A DNA stretch of 16,112 bases from a bacterium (GCA_027064085.1 JAMOQH010000051.1:1-16112); one strand, 5' to 3'. Numbered from the stretch's first letter, positions 1-7,620 are shown. The notes: generated by a model from the letters alone, not told the origin. Program-made: numbers and translations.

Positions 1-254
1 GAATTATCACAAACAAATCCTGTTTTACACCCTGATTCCTTACAGCTATTTTCACATTCTTTTGTTGTTGGATTGCAGTATTCCCCAATTTGAGCACATG
101 ATTCGGGGGTACAATTAATAACACACAATTTTTTTTCTATATCACAATGTCTTCCTGCTTTACAACCTGTTGTTTCGCAGGTTACATTGTTTTCTTTTGC
201 ACAGGAATAGAAAAATAACAGTATAAACAATATTATCATTGAAAAAAGTTTCAC
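1..254 (-). CDS. Cys-rich repeat lipoprotein, N-terminal part (runs off left edge)
   Basis: Reading the minus strand from a GTG at 254-252 gives 84 codons open to the window edge. The start is chosen because a perfect AGGAGG (266-261) lies 6 nt upstream; the nearer ATG at 259 hits a stop after two codons. Residues 1-17 are a hydrophobic lipoprotein signal ending in FYSC, so Cys18 is the likely lipidated residue. After it come regularly spaced cysteines: C26, C31, C37, C44, then C48, C53, C60, C67, then C71, C76, C82. This is a module of about 23 residues, C-x4-C-x5/6-C-x6-C, repeated at least 2.5 times. It resembles the disulfide-rich EGF/Dickkopf-like repeats common in surface lipoproteins of Myxococcota and related bacteria (family knowledge). 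An outer-membrane or surface location is inferred; the function is unknown. A promoter is visible upstream, and a decayed Cys-rich gene lies beyond it. Confidence 0.8.
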   Translation of the reverse strand, partial: MKLFSMIILFILLFFYSCAKENNVTCETTGCKAGRHCDIEKKLCVINCTPESCAQIGEYCNPTTKECENSCKESGCKTGFVCDN

Positions 255-300
255 AACATTCCTCCTTTTTTCCAAATTATACACTCCATAAATTATTTAC

Positions 301-329
301 CTTATAACATAAGAATTAATTATTTTCAA
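301..329 (-). promoter_or_regulatory. Candidate sigma70-type promoter of the Cys-rich lipoprotein gene
   Basis: On the minus strand TTGAAA (329-324) and TATAAG (306-301) are separated by 17 nt. Each differs from the sigma70 consensus at one position. Transcription would begin near 294, giving a leader of about 40 nt before the GTG start, with AGGAGG inside it. In AT-rich DNA such matches arise by chance, but position and spacing fit well. Confidence 0.5.
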
Positions 330-380
330 TTTCCTGTTTTTTATTGGTATTTTGAGGAATATTTACTGTTTATATGATAA

Positions 381-436
381 CTATTGTCTTTTTATTGAGC
401 AAAATGATTTAAATGCGTTTTCTATTGTCTTTTTAT
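381..436. repeat. 15-bp direct repeat (381-395 and 422-436)
   Basis: CTATTGTCTTTTTAT occurs twice in the same orientation, starting at 381 and at 422 (41 bp apart). The right copy overlaps the stop codon and last codons of the decayed Cys-rich gene; the left copy lies in noncoding DNA. This looks like a small duplication or deletion scar at the broken gene's end. No transposase or inverted repeats accompany it. Confidence 0.6.
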
Positions 437-786
437 GTTAACATATTCATTAATACACTCCTGATTTCCTGCATTTAAGTCTCCAGAATTTTTCACACAT
501 ATCCCGTTAAGGCAATTTGGAAAAGCATTACAGCAGTCATCGTTGGAAGTACATTGTGAAACAGGAGCACATCTATTTTGGATGCATGTATAGCATGCCT
601 TGTACCACAGGAAGATACATTATCTTCTATACATTGACTTGTTGTTTCTTTGTCAACACATCTTGTATTCTTACATTCTTGATTGCTTTCACAGTTATTG
701 TCTTCTATACATGAAACACATACTCCTCTTGGTGAGCCATCAGGTATTGAACAGTATGGAAGTGCATTATTATCGGATTTATATTT
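422..786 (-). pseudogene. Decayed Cys-rich protein gene (no start codon, one frameshift)
   Basis: Two adjoining minus-strand frames encode one continuous Cys-rich pattern. The upstream half (786 to about 601) reads through stretches such as CVSCIEDNNC and CKNTRC. The frame breaks near 598-606 and the pattern resumes in another frame (about 600 to the TAG at 424-422) with ACYTCIQNRC, CTSNDDCC and CLNGICV. Each half meets stops if followed across the junction. The upstream half has no ATG, GTG or TTG before an in-frame TAA at 789-787, so the 5' end is missing too. It begins directly after the pabA stop codon. The simplest reading is a truncated, frameshifted relative of the neighbouring Cys-rich lipoprotein family. 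A sequencing error could explain the frameshift but not the missing start and signal peptide. Confidence 0.65.
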
Positions 787-794
787 TTATAAAT

Positions 795-1373
795 TTAATT
801 TTTCTTCAAAAAATTTTTAATAATTATATCACCATATTCTGATAAAATGGATTCAGGATGAAATTGAACACCAAAAAGATTGTTTATTTTATGCTTAATT
901 GCCATTATTTCATCAAATTTACCATTTTTTTCTGTCCATGCTGTAATTTCAAGATTTTGATTAAAGTTTTCATCTTTTTTTATGATAAGAGAATGATATC
1001 TGACGGCTTTAAAAGGGGAGGGGATATTTTTAAATATTCCTTTTCCATTATGATAAATAAGTGATACTTTTCCGTGCATTACCTGATTCGCATGGGAAAT
1101 TTTGCAATTAAACATTTCTCCAATTGCTTGATGTCCTAGACAAACACCTAAAATAGTTTTATGTTTATAGTATTTTTTAATGACGGGTATGGATATACCA
1201 CTGTTTTTAGGGTGTGAAGGCCCCGGAGATATAATAATATGTGAAAAATTAAATAACTCAACATTATTTTTATCATTAGCTATAACAATAGGAGTGATAT
1301 CAATTTTATATAATAAATCAACTAAATTATATGTAAAACTATCATAATTATCTATAATATATATTTTTTTCAT
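795..1373 (-). CDS. pabA: Aminodeoxychorismate synthase, glutamine amidotransferase subunit (PabA/TrpG type)
   Basis: This 192-aa class I glutamine amidotransferase hydrolyses glutamine and passes ammonia to the chorismate-binding subunit. Motifs are complete: DNYDSFTYN (8-16), SPGP (49-52), GVCLGHQAIG (76-85) with nucleophile Cys78, MHGK (99-102), RYHSL (125-129), and GVQFHPES (168-175) giving His172 and Glu174 of the triad. Length matches PabA/TrpG. The domain alone cannot separate PabA from TrpG, but the partner gene directly upstream is PabB-like, so p-aminobenzoate synthesis is the likely role; dual use for anthranilate is possible. Its ATG overlaps the pabB stop as ATGA and lacks a clear Shine-Dalgarno, suggesting translational coupling. 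It is the last intact gene of the tnaA-pabBC-pabA operon. Confidence 0.9.
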   Translation of the reverse strand: MKKIYIIDNYDSFTYNLVDLLYKIDITPIVIANDKNNVELFNFSHIIISPGPSHPKNSGISIPVIKKYYKHKTILGVCLGHQAIGEMFNCKISHANQVMHGKVSLIYHNGKGIFKNIPSPFKAVRYHSLIIKKDENFNQNLEITAWTEKNGKFDEIMAIKHKINNLFGVQFHPESILSEYGDIIIKNFLKKN

Positions 1374-3004
1374 ACTAGCTTAACTTCAAAAAAACCGTTA
1401 ATAGAATTTGATAAGTATATTTTATCAGCATTAAGAAATTCCTTTTTCTTAATAGTTTTCTCTAAAACTTTATTGCTTTCTAACATTTTAGCCCTTATTA
1501 TTCCAGGCAATGCTCCATCTTTTATAAAAGGAGTATAAATCTTGGCATTTTTTTCTATGTAAACATTATGTATTGCTCCTTCTGCTAAATTATTTTCTTT
1601 ATTGAAAAAGATTATATCTATATAGGTTTCCTTTATTTTTTCATATTCCTTATTGTATAACTCTCTTTTATTAGTCTTATGCCTTCTAAAAATTGAATTA
1701 TGGTCTATTTTAATATCAGAAATTATAATTTTAGGGTTTTTAGGTGATTTTCTAGGCTCAAGAACTCTAATTCTTTTTTTATCAGTTGAAAAAAACTCTA
1801 AACTTTTATTTAATCTATTTAAATGTTCCTTTTCGTATTCTATTTTTCCATTTTTTGATAACATTGTTTCTAAAACTACTATGTCTTCGTTTAAGTTTCT
1901 TAAAAATTTTGCTTTTAATAATGCTTCATTCCACTCATCTTTAATATCACTATCATATAAAATTCCACCACCTATTCCCATTTTTGCTTTTTTGTCTGAG
2001 GATAGGGATTGGATAGTTGGAGGATAAGCCACTATCGTCCGTATTGCAATATTGAATGTGAAATCATTTTCGGGGGTAATGAAGCCTATTATTCCTGTGT
2101 AAATTCCTCTTTTTTCCTTTTCAAGTTCTTTAATTATTTCTATAGTTCTTTTTTTAGGTGCTCCTGTAATTGAGCCACATGGAAACAGTGCTTCTATTAT
2201 TTTGCTAAATTCTATGTTTTCATTTACTTTTGATTTCACAGTAGAAATCATTTGATAAACTGTTTTAAACTTTTGTACTTCAAAAAGATTTTCAACTTCT
2301 ACTGTTTTAGGTATAGAAATTTTGGTAAAATCATTTCGTATTAAATCAACTATCATTAAATTTTCAGAAATTGTTTTTTTATCATTTTGCATTTGTTTTA
2401 TGTAATACTCATCATTTTGTTTACCATCTGTTTTAAGAGTACCTTTCATCGGCTTAGAAATAAGGGTATTGTTTGTTTTTTGTAAAAAAAGTTCAGGGGA
2501 AAGAGAAATTATTGTTCTATTTTCTAAGTTTAAAAATGCTCCAAATTCTACAATTTGCTTTTCTCTAAGGTTTTTGTAGAGTGTTAATTCGTTTTCTGTA
2601 AATCTAAAATCAGCCTTAAAGGTAAAGTTTGTTTGATAAGTTTCGCCATCTTTAATATAGCTTTTTAATTTTTTTAATTTATTATTATACTCCGTTTGAG
2701 TTATATTAGTTTTAAAATCATAGATATATGAATTTTTTTTAATACCACTAAAATAATCATTTAATTCTTGATTACTTAGCTTAATAACTTCTTGGAATAC
2801 ATAGAATTCTGCTTGATAGTCATAAGAAATATATCCTGCAATGTAATTTCCTTTTGTTTTATATTTATCTATTTTTATTAAAACATTTTTCAATTCATCT
2901 TTATTTTTAGCAATTAGAATATCAATTGGAGATGTGAATAAAAAATTTCTGTTTTTGTTTACTCTATCTTCAAATAATAAGAAAGTTTCGTTTATATTTA
3001 ACAT
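1370..3004 (-). CDS. pabB: Fused aminodeoxychorismate synthase component I / aminodeoxychorismate lyase (PabB-PabC)
   Basis: This 544-aa cytosolic enzyme has two parts. Residues about 85-372 form the chorismate-binding domain, with ENLMIVDLIRND (214-225), CGSITGAPKK (276-285) and KRGIYTGIIGF (298-308). KPMKGT at 184-189 matches the PIKGT motif of PabB, with Lys187 where anthranilate synthases have Ala (PIAGT). This supports 4-amino-4-deoxychorismate synthesis rather than TrpE activity. Residues about 377-544 form a short class IV aminotransferase-fold domain (VLETM at 376-380, HKTNKRELY at 442-450, EGAIHN at 475-480), as in known PabB-PabC fusions. Lys443 is the likely PLP lysine for pyruvate elimination to p-aminobenzoate. 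The gene starts 1 nt after the tnaA stop, without a visible Shine-Dalgarno, and overlaps pabA by 4 nt. One polypeptide plus PabA could make PABA from chorismate. Confidence 0.9.
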   Translation of the reverse strand: MLNINETFLLFEDRVNKNRNFLFTSPIDILIAKNKDELKNVLIKIDKYKTKGNYIAGYISYDYQAEFYVFQEVIKLSNQELNDYFSGIKKNSYIYDFKTNITQTEYNNKLKKLKSYIKDGETYQTNFTFKADFRFTENELTLYKNLREKQIVEFGAFLNLENRTIISLSPELFLQKTNNTLISKPMKGTLKTDGKQNDEYYIKQMQNDKKTISENLMIVDLIRNDFTKISIPKTVEVENLFEVQKFKTVYQMISTVKSKVNENIEFSKIIEALFPCGSITGAPKKRTIEIIKELEKEKRGIYTGIIGFITPENDFTFNIAIRTIVAYPPTIQSLSSDKKAKMGIGGGILYDSDIKDEWNEALLKAKFLRNLNEDIVVLETMLSKNGKIEYEKEHLNRLNKSLEFFSTDKKRIRVLEPRKSPKNPKIIISDIKIDHNSIFRRHKTNKRELYNKEYEKIKETYIDIIFFNKENNLAEGAIHNVYIEKNAKIYTPFIKDGALPGIIRAKMLESNKVLEKTIKKKEFLNADKIYLSNSINGFFEVKLV

Positions 3005-3005
3005 T

Positions 3006-4406
3006 TTATAGTAGTGATTTTTTCTTAGAATTTACTAATTTAAAAGTAGTGGAAAAGTGTCTGAGTCCTGATCCTTCTATATCAATTTTTAGTCCATGCT
3101 TGATTTTATGGGCATTTTTAAAAACTTCTTTAATTGTTTCTGCTGTATACATCATGTGTTCATAAGAATATGTTCTTCTTGGTATAGCAAGTCTGCATAA
3201 ATCTAATTTAGGCCTGATATTTTCACCAGTATCTGGGTCTCTTCCAACAAGATTTGCTCCTACTTCAACAGGTCTAACTCCACCTGCTTCATAAAGTGCA
3301 GCTGTTAAATATTGTGCAGGAAACTCATCTTCAGGTATATTGGGATAAAATTTTCTTCCATCTAAAAATACTGCATGTCCACCAATTGGCTCAACGATAG
3401 GGATACCTGCTTCTTTTAATACATCTCCTAGCATTTTTACCTGACCAATTCTGTAGTGTAAATAATCAAATTCTGTTACTTCATGCAAGCCCTGTGCTAA
3501 AGCTCCCATAACCATTCCACTCATTCCACCATAAGTTAAATATCCTTCGTTTAATATTGTTGGAGTTGCTAAATCATTAAAAAGTTGTTCTGATCTAATA
3601 CCAATTAAACCACCCATAGGTACAATAGCATCTTTTTTAGAAGACATGGTGAAGCCTTCTACAAGTGAAAACATTTTCTTTACTATTTCTTTAATTGTCC
3701 ATGTTTTGTACTTATTTTCTCTTTGTTTAATAAAATAAGCATTTTCTGCAAATCTAGCAGCATCAAAAAACAATGGAATACCATTTGCTTTAGCTATTTT
3801 ATGTGTTTCTTCAATATTTTCTAAAGAAACAGGCTGACCACCACCTGAATTACATGTGATGGTAAGTAAAATATATGCAATATTTTCTCTTTTGTGCTCT
3901 TCTACAAAAGCTTTTAATTTATCTAAATCTATGTTTCCTTTAAAGGGGTGATAAATTGCACTATCTGCTGATTCATCTATGGTTAAATCTATTGCTCTAC
4001 CACCAGAACTTTCAATATGACCCTTTGTTGTATCAAAATGTGTATTTCCTGGAACGAACTGACTTTCTTTTATCATTACAGTATTTAAAACTTTTTCTGC
4101 TGCTCTTCCTTGATGAACAGGAATAACAAAAGGTATTCCTGTTAGTTCTTCAACTATATCTTTTATTTCAAAAAATGATCTGCTTCCTGCATAAGATTCA
4201 TCTCCCATTATTATTTTAGACCACTGAATATTACTCATAGTACCTGTTCCACTATCAGTCAATAAGTCAATGTAAACATCTTTTGCCTTAATATGAAACA
4301 TATTATAGCCACCTTTTTTTAGAATTTCCACTCTTTCTTCTTTAAGGGGAATAGAAATCTTTTCAACCATTCTGTACTTATAAGGAACAAACCATTTCTC
4401 TTTCAT
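3006..4406 (-). CDS. tnaA: Tryptophanase (tryptophan indole-lyase)
   Basis: This 466-aa PLP enzyme splits L-tryptophan into indole, pyruvate and ammonia. It aligns by eye along its length with beta-eliminating lyases: LLTDSGTGTMS (48-58), GDESYAGSRS (68-77), HQGRAAE (98-104), FFDAARFAENAYFIKQRE (213-230), MSSKKDAIVPMGG (254-266) with the PLP lysine at 258 (beside 257), and LAIPRRTY (406-413). Two positions separate it from tyrosine phenol-lyase: the substrate-binding Arg381 of TPL is Val382 here (RPVEVG), and TPL Phe448 is His450 here (LRHF), as in TnaA. Start ATG has a good TAGGAG upstream. There is no Trp-containing TnaC-like leader peptide, so attenuation of the E. coli type is not supported. 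It is first in an operon with pabBC and pabA, and divergent from the kinase gene. Confidence 0.94.
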   Translation of the reverse strand: MKEKWFVPYKYRMVEKISIPLKEERVEILKKGGYNMFHIKAKDVYIDLLTDSGTGTMSNIQWSKIIMGDESYAGSRSFFEIKDIVEELTGIPFVIPVHQGRAAEKVLNTVMIKESQFVPGNTHFDTTKGHIESSGGRAIDLTIDESADSAIYHPFKGNIDLDKLKAFVEEHKRENIAYILLTITCNSGGGQPVSLENIEETHKIAKANGIPLFFDAARFAENAYFIKQRENKYKTWTIKEIVKKMFSLVEGFTMSSKKDAIVPMGGLIGIRSEQLFNDLATPTILNEGYLTYGGMSGMVMGALAQGLHEVTEFDYLHYRIGQVKMLGDVLKEAGIPIVEPIGGHAVFLDGRKFYPNIPEDEFPAQYLTAALYEAGGVRPVEVGANLVGRDPDTGENIRPKLDLCRLAIPRRTYSYEHMMYTAETIKEVFKNAHKIKHGLKIDIEGSGLRHFSTTFKLVNSKKKSLL

Positions 4407-4437
4407 TTTAAACTCCTAAAACTTACATAATATTAGC

Positions 4438-4466
4438 TTTATACTATTTTTATATTTAATAATCAA
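4438..4466 (-). promoter_or_regulatory. Candidate sigma70-type promoter of tnaA-pabBC-pabA
   Basis: On the minus strand TTGATT (4466-4461), a 17-nt spacer and TATAAA (4443-4438) precede tnaA. Initiation near 4431 would give a leader of about 25 nt that holds the TAGGAG ribosome binding site, too short for a leader peptide. I saw no CRP-like TGTGA-N6-TCACA site. Confidence 0.5.
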
Positions 4467-4567
4467 TCATTTTACAAGTTCAAGCTATCTATTTTCATAT
4501 AAAAAATAAAAATATCATAAAATTATAGCTTTTGAGTATAGTTTACCCATGATAATCAATAAAAATA

Positions 4568-4595
4568 TTGACTTTATAATCTAAAAATATATACT
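4568..4595 (+). promoter_or_regulatory. Candidate sigma70-type promoter of the PEGA kinase gene
   Basis: TTGACT (4568-4573), a 16-nt spacer and TATACT (4590-4595) each match the sigma70 consensus at five of six positions. Transcription would start near 4602, leaving about 20 nt before the TTG start codon. The site is divergent from the tnaA promoter in the same 216-bp gap. Confidence 0.55.
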
Positions 4596-4622
4596 TAGAT
4601 TCGTATTGTTTTAGGTTTTATT

Positions 4623-7193
4623 TTGAAAGATGCTATAAGATTTGGTAAATACTTATTATTACAAAGAATAAATGTTGGTGGAATGGCAGAAGTTTTTAAA
4701 GCCAAGACTTTTGGAGTTGAAGGGTTTGAAAAACTTGTTGCAATAAAAAGAATTCTACCATCTATTGCGGAGGATGATGAGTTTATTAAAATGTTTATTG
4801 ATGAAGCCAAGATAACAGTTAGACTTCAACATGCTAATATTGCTCAAGTTTATGAACTCGGAAAGATAGATGATAGTTACTTTATTGCTATGGAATTTAT
4901 TAATGGAAAGGATTTAAAGCAGTTGTTTGAGCATAATAAAAGAGAAGAACAACCTATGGATATTGCTCAGGCTTGTTATATTACTTCACAATTATGTGCT
5001 GGTCTTGATTATGCTCATAGAAAGAAAGATGATAGAGGTAATGATTTAAATATTATTCATAGAGATGTATCTCCCCAAAATATTAGAATTTCCTATGATG
5101 GAGAAGTAAAAGTTATCGATTTTGGTATTGCAAAAGCTAAAAATAAATCATCTAAGACTGAAGCTGGTATTTTAAAAGGTAAATTTGGTTACATGTCACC
5201 TGAACAAGTACGAGGAAAAACTATAGACAGGCGTTCTGATATTTTTGCTATTGGAATTATATTTTATGAACTAATAACGGGTAGTCGTTTATTTCAAGGT
5301 GAAACAGATTTTTCAACTTTAGAGAAGATAAGAAATGTAGAAATTGAATTACCAACTAAGAGAAATCCTAAAATACCTAAAGAACTAGAAAATATAGTAA
5401 TGAAAGCTCTTACATCTAAAAGAGAGCATCGATATAGTTTTGCTCATGATATGCATGATGATTTACAAAAATTTATGATATTAAATAACTTTATGTATTC
5501 AAGAACAGATTTATCAAATTGGATGAAAATAACATATCGTAAAGACATTGAAAAAGATTTAACGATGTTAAAGCAATATGATAGTTATGATAATTCTCAT
5601 TTTGAAAGTTTAGCAAAGCCTAGTCTTCCAAAGTCTACTCCAGAAGTAATGGAGTGGGATGATGATGAATTGGAAACTCAAATTTTTGATAAATCTCCAT
5701 CTTTTGTTGGAGAGAACCCTAAAGAAAATTCTAATGCTAAAGCAAATAGTGCTAAAATAAAAAAGATGCCAAAGAAAAATCTTGCTAGGGTGTTAAAAGA
5801 AAAGAAAGATAAAGAAAAGAAGCTTAAAAAGTTGATGATTTTAGCATCTTTTGTTGTATTTTTACTTGTTGTTGCATTTGTATATAATCAATTTTTTAGT
5901 GGTAATACTTCTAACTTAAACAATTCTGATAAAAAATATCTTGAATACGAAATGAGTATTGATTTACAAGTTGTTCCAAATAAAATGTTTAATATATATC
6001 TTGACAATAAATTATTAAGAAAAAATGAATCTGCACCATATTTGGTTAAAAATATTAAACCTGGTAATCATGAATTAAAAATTCAAAAATCTGGTTATGT
6101 TTCACAAGTAAAAAAAATAAAAATACCTAAGTTAACAAAAAAAGATGCTGAAGATTTAAAGTCAATGCAAAAAAAACAAGCCATAAAAAAGTATGGTATA
6201 ACCTATGACCAATATCTTTTAGGTATAACAAGCATGATGTTTAAGTTAAAAGAAAGTTCTCTTGAAAATCTTGTTGTTAAAGCTGAGCCAACTGATGTTA
6301 AAATATATTTTCAAGAGAAATTAATTTCAAATAGTTCTCCTGGGGTAATTAAAAATTTGAAATCAGGGAAATATAAACTAAAAGTAGTAAAGGAGGGATA
6401 CAGTTCTTATAGCTCCGAAATTACTATTTCTGAGGAAGATTTATCTAAAAAGAGTAAAGAAATTTCAGTAAAACTAGAAAAGGGTAAATTGGTTGCAATA
6501 GAAATAAAAACTTCTAAAAATACTAGTTTATTTATTGATAATAAAAAGATATCTGGTTCAACCCCTTATAAAGTTAGTGTAACAGAAGGAAAGCATCTAA
6601 TTAAAGTGAAAGGTTCAATATACAAGACTATAACAAAAGAATTAGATTGTAAGGAAAATTCTAAATTTACAATAAAATCAATACAAAAATTTGTAGAATT
6701 AACAATTCGTAGTAAACCGGAGGGGGCAAAAGTTTATTTTTTTGATAAAGATAATTTGAAATCTTCTATTTCTCAGGTTACTCCTGTAACTAAAAAAGTT
6801 GAAATTAGAAATTTAACTGCAATAAAACTAGAGAAAAATGGTTATAAGCCAACATCTCTTAAGTATAAATGGAATAAGAAAGCAAAACAAGCTTTAACTG
6901 TTATTCTTAATAAAAAAGGACAGCCAATAAAGATTACAACCAATAAAAAACATAAGGTAGTTTATAGTAAAAAAACTGCTAAAAAATATGGTTATATTAG
7001 TATCATTAGCCGTCCTGCAACAAATATAAAGGTTGATGGGCGTAACTTAGGAAGAAAAACGCCTTTGATTAAATTTAAAATTCCCGCTGGTAAACACAGA
7101 ATCACTCTTTATAACAAGGCTAAAAAAATAAAGAATAGTTTCACTATTACTGTTATTCAAAATAAGGTTAAACCTATTATAAAGAAATATTAA
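4623..7193 (+). CDS. Membrane Ser/Thr protein kinase with periplasmic PEGA repeats
   Basis: This 856-aa kinase begins at a TTG, the only usable start before an upstream in-frame stop (4596-4598); a weak AGG lies 7 nt before it. Residues about 8-290 form a Hanks-type kinase domain: NVGGMAEV loop (17-24), Lys42 in VAIKR, Glu61, HRD catalytic loop 146-148 (HRDVSPQN), DFG 166-168, SPE at 192-194. The catalytic residues are all present; the glycine loop lacks its first Gly, as in many myxobacterial kinases. A linker with the acidic stretch WDDDELETQIFD (345-356) and a basic region precede one transmembrane segment (about 404-425). Outside lie roughly four to five PEGA-like beta modules (about 447-500, 549-618, 690-765, 790-847, and a weaker one near 620-680), typical carbohydrate- or envelope-facing sensors. 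Substrate unknown. The stop codon overlaps the convergent small gene. Confidence 0.92.
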   Translation: MKDAIRFGKYLLLQRINVGGMAEVFKAKTFGVEGFEKLVAIKRILPSIAEDDEFIKMFIDEAKITVRLQHANIAQVYELGKIDDSYFIAMEFINGKDLKQLFEHNKREEQPMDIAQACYITSQLCAGLDYAHRKKDDRGNDLNIIHRDVSPQNIRISYDGEVKVIDFGIAKAKNKSSKTEAGILKGKFGYMSPEQVRGKTIDRRSDIFAIGIIFYELITGSRLFQGETDFSTLEKIRNVEIELPTKRNPKIPKELENIVMKALTSKREHRYSFAHDMHDDLQKFMILNNFMYSRTDLSNWMKITYRKDIEKDLTMLKQYDSYDNSHFESLAKPSLPKSTPEVMEWDDDELETQIFDKSPSFVGENPKENSNAKANSAKIKKMPKKNLARVLKEKKDKEKKLKKLMILASFVVFLLVVAFVYNQFFSGNTSNLNNSDKKYLEYEMSIDLQVVPNKMFNIYLDNKLLRKNESAPYLVKNIKPGNHELKIQKSGYVSQVKKIKIPKLTKKDAEDLKSMQKKQAIKKYGITYDQYLLGITSMMFKLKESSLENLVVKAEPTDVKIYFQEKLISNSSPGVIKNLKSGKYKLKVVKEGYSSYSSEITISEEDLSKKSKEISVKLEKGKLVAIEIKTSKNTSLFIDNKKISGSTPYKVSVTEGKHLIKVKGSIYKTITKELDCKENSKFTIKSIQKFVELTIRSKPEGAKVYFFDKDNLKSSISQVTPVTKKVEIRNLTAIKLEKNGYKPTSLKYKWNKKAKQALTVILNKKGQPIKITTNKKHKVVYSKKTAKKYGYISIISRPATNIKVDGRNLGRKTPLIKFKIPAGKHRITLYNKAKKIKNSFTITVIQNKVKPIIKKY

Positions 7194-7399
7194 TCTAAAT
7201 TATCATTTTTTGTATCAGGTTCTTTTAAAAACAATCTAATATTTTTTTCAAAAGGAAATATATCTAGATAAAGATTAATATTAATTAATTCACCTGAGTC
7301 ATAATTAACAAAACCGTAACCTCCATTTCTCCAGATAGTTTTTTTTTCTCCTTCCTTGTTTGTGTAATTGCTTGGGAATAAAATTTTTTTTCTTTCCAT
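7190..7399 (-). CDS. Small conserved-looking hypothetical protein (69 aa)
   Basis: The start is placed at the ATG at 7399 because GGAG (7409-7406) lies 6 nt upstream; the ATG at 7411, four codons earlier, has no ribosome binding site. The 69-aa product has no signal peptide or membrane segment. A central Trp-containing stretch (TIWRNGGYGFVNYDSGE) is followed by INLYLDIFPFEKNIRLFLKEP and an acidic tail. The order W-x-x-G-x-(G/A)-F-x-N-x-D-(S/G), hydrophobic strand, D-x-(F/L)-P, strand, resembles small uncharacterised single-domain proteins I associate with Myxococcota; this is recall, not a search result. The gene converges on the kinase gene, the two stop codons overlapping within 4 bp (TTAA at 7190-7193). 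Function unknown. Confidence 0.65.
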   Translation of the reverse strand: MERKKILFPSNYTNKEGEKKTIWRNGGYGFVNYDSGELININLYLDIFPFEKNIRLFLKEPDTKNDNLD

Positions 7400-7411
7400 G
7401 GTAAACTCCAT

Positions 7412-7620
7412 ATAAACATTAATAAAACACTACTATACTTAACCAGATTATTTCCAAAAATGTTTTTTTTTTATTTTCTAAGAAATACAGTAAATTAAAA
7501 GATTTCGTTCGTTTCAAAAAAAAAATGTTTGTTTCAAAAAAAAACAAAAAAAAATGAATTTTTATTTAAATAGTATGTCTAATTTTTATTGATGCTAATT
7601 TTTATCTATCAGGAGGTATT
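7412..7620. other. Intergenic region with phased A-tracts upstream of the envelope operon
   Basis: This 209-bp gap separates two divergent genes. It contains long A-runs, including two near-copies of GTTTCAAAAAAAAA at 7511 and 7531 (20-bp period, about two helical turns) and a further A-run to about 7554. Such A-tracts could bend DNA or act as UP elements for the operon starting at 7621. I could not pick a convincing -35/-10 pair for either direction. The AGGAGG at 7611-7616 is the ribosome binding site of the next gene, 4 nt before its ATG. Confidence 0.45.

Noticed and set aside
517-842. Plus-strand frames of 65 and 80 residues over the Cys-rich remnant
   Set aside because: They are antisense shadows of the minus-strand Cys-rich remnant and the pabA 3' end; no ribosome binding site and no domain-like pattern.
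1370-3004. Anthranilate synthase component I (TrpE)
   Set aside because: The KPMKGT motif has the PabB lysine instead of TrpE alanine, and a PabC-type lyase domain is fused at the C-terminus.
3006-4406. Tyrosine phenol-lyase as an alternative identity
   Set aside because: The TPL-specific Arg381 and Phe448 positions are Val382 and His450 here, and the surrounding blocks follow tryptophanase (TITCNSGGGQPVS, FAENAYFIKQRE).
4407-4622. Possible TnaC-like leader peptide upstream of tnaA
   Set aside because: The short minus-strand frames here (8-11 codons) contain no Trp codon, and the likely transcript leader is only about 25 nt, so there is no support for Trp-dependent leader control.
4595-4810. 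Minus-strand 71-residue frame over the kinase start
   Set aside because: It lies antisense to the kinase catalytic domain, which is clearly coding, and has no own features.
7501-7560. CRISPR-like or transposon terminal repeat
   Set aside because: Only two short A-rich near-copies with no spacers, no cas genes and no transposase; A-tract explanation suffices.
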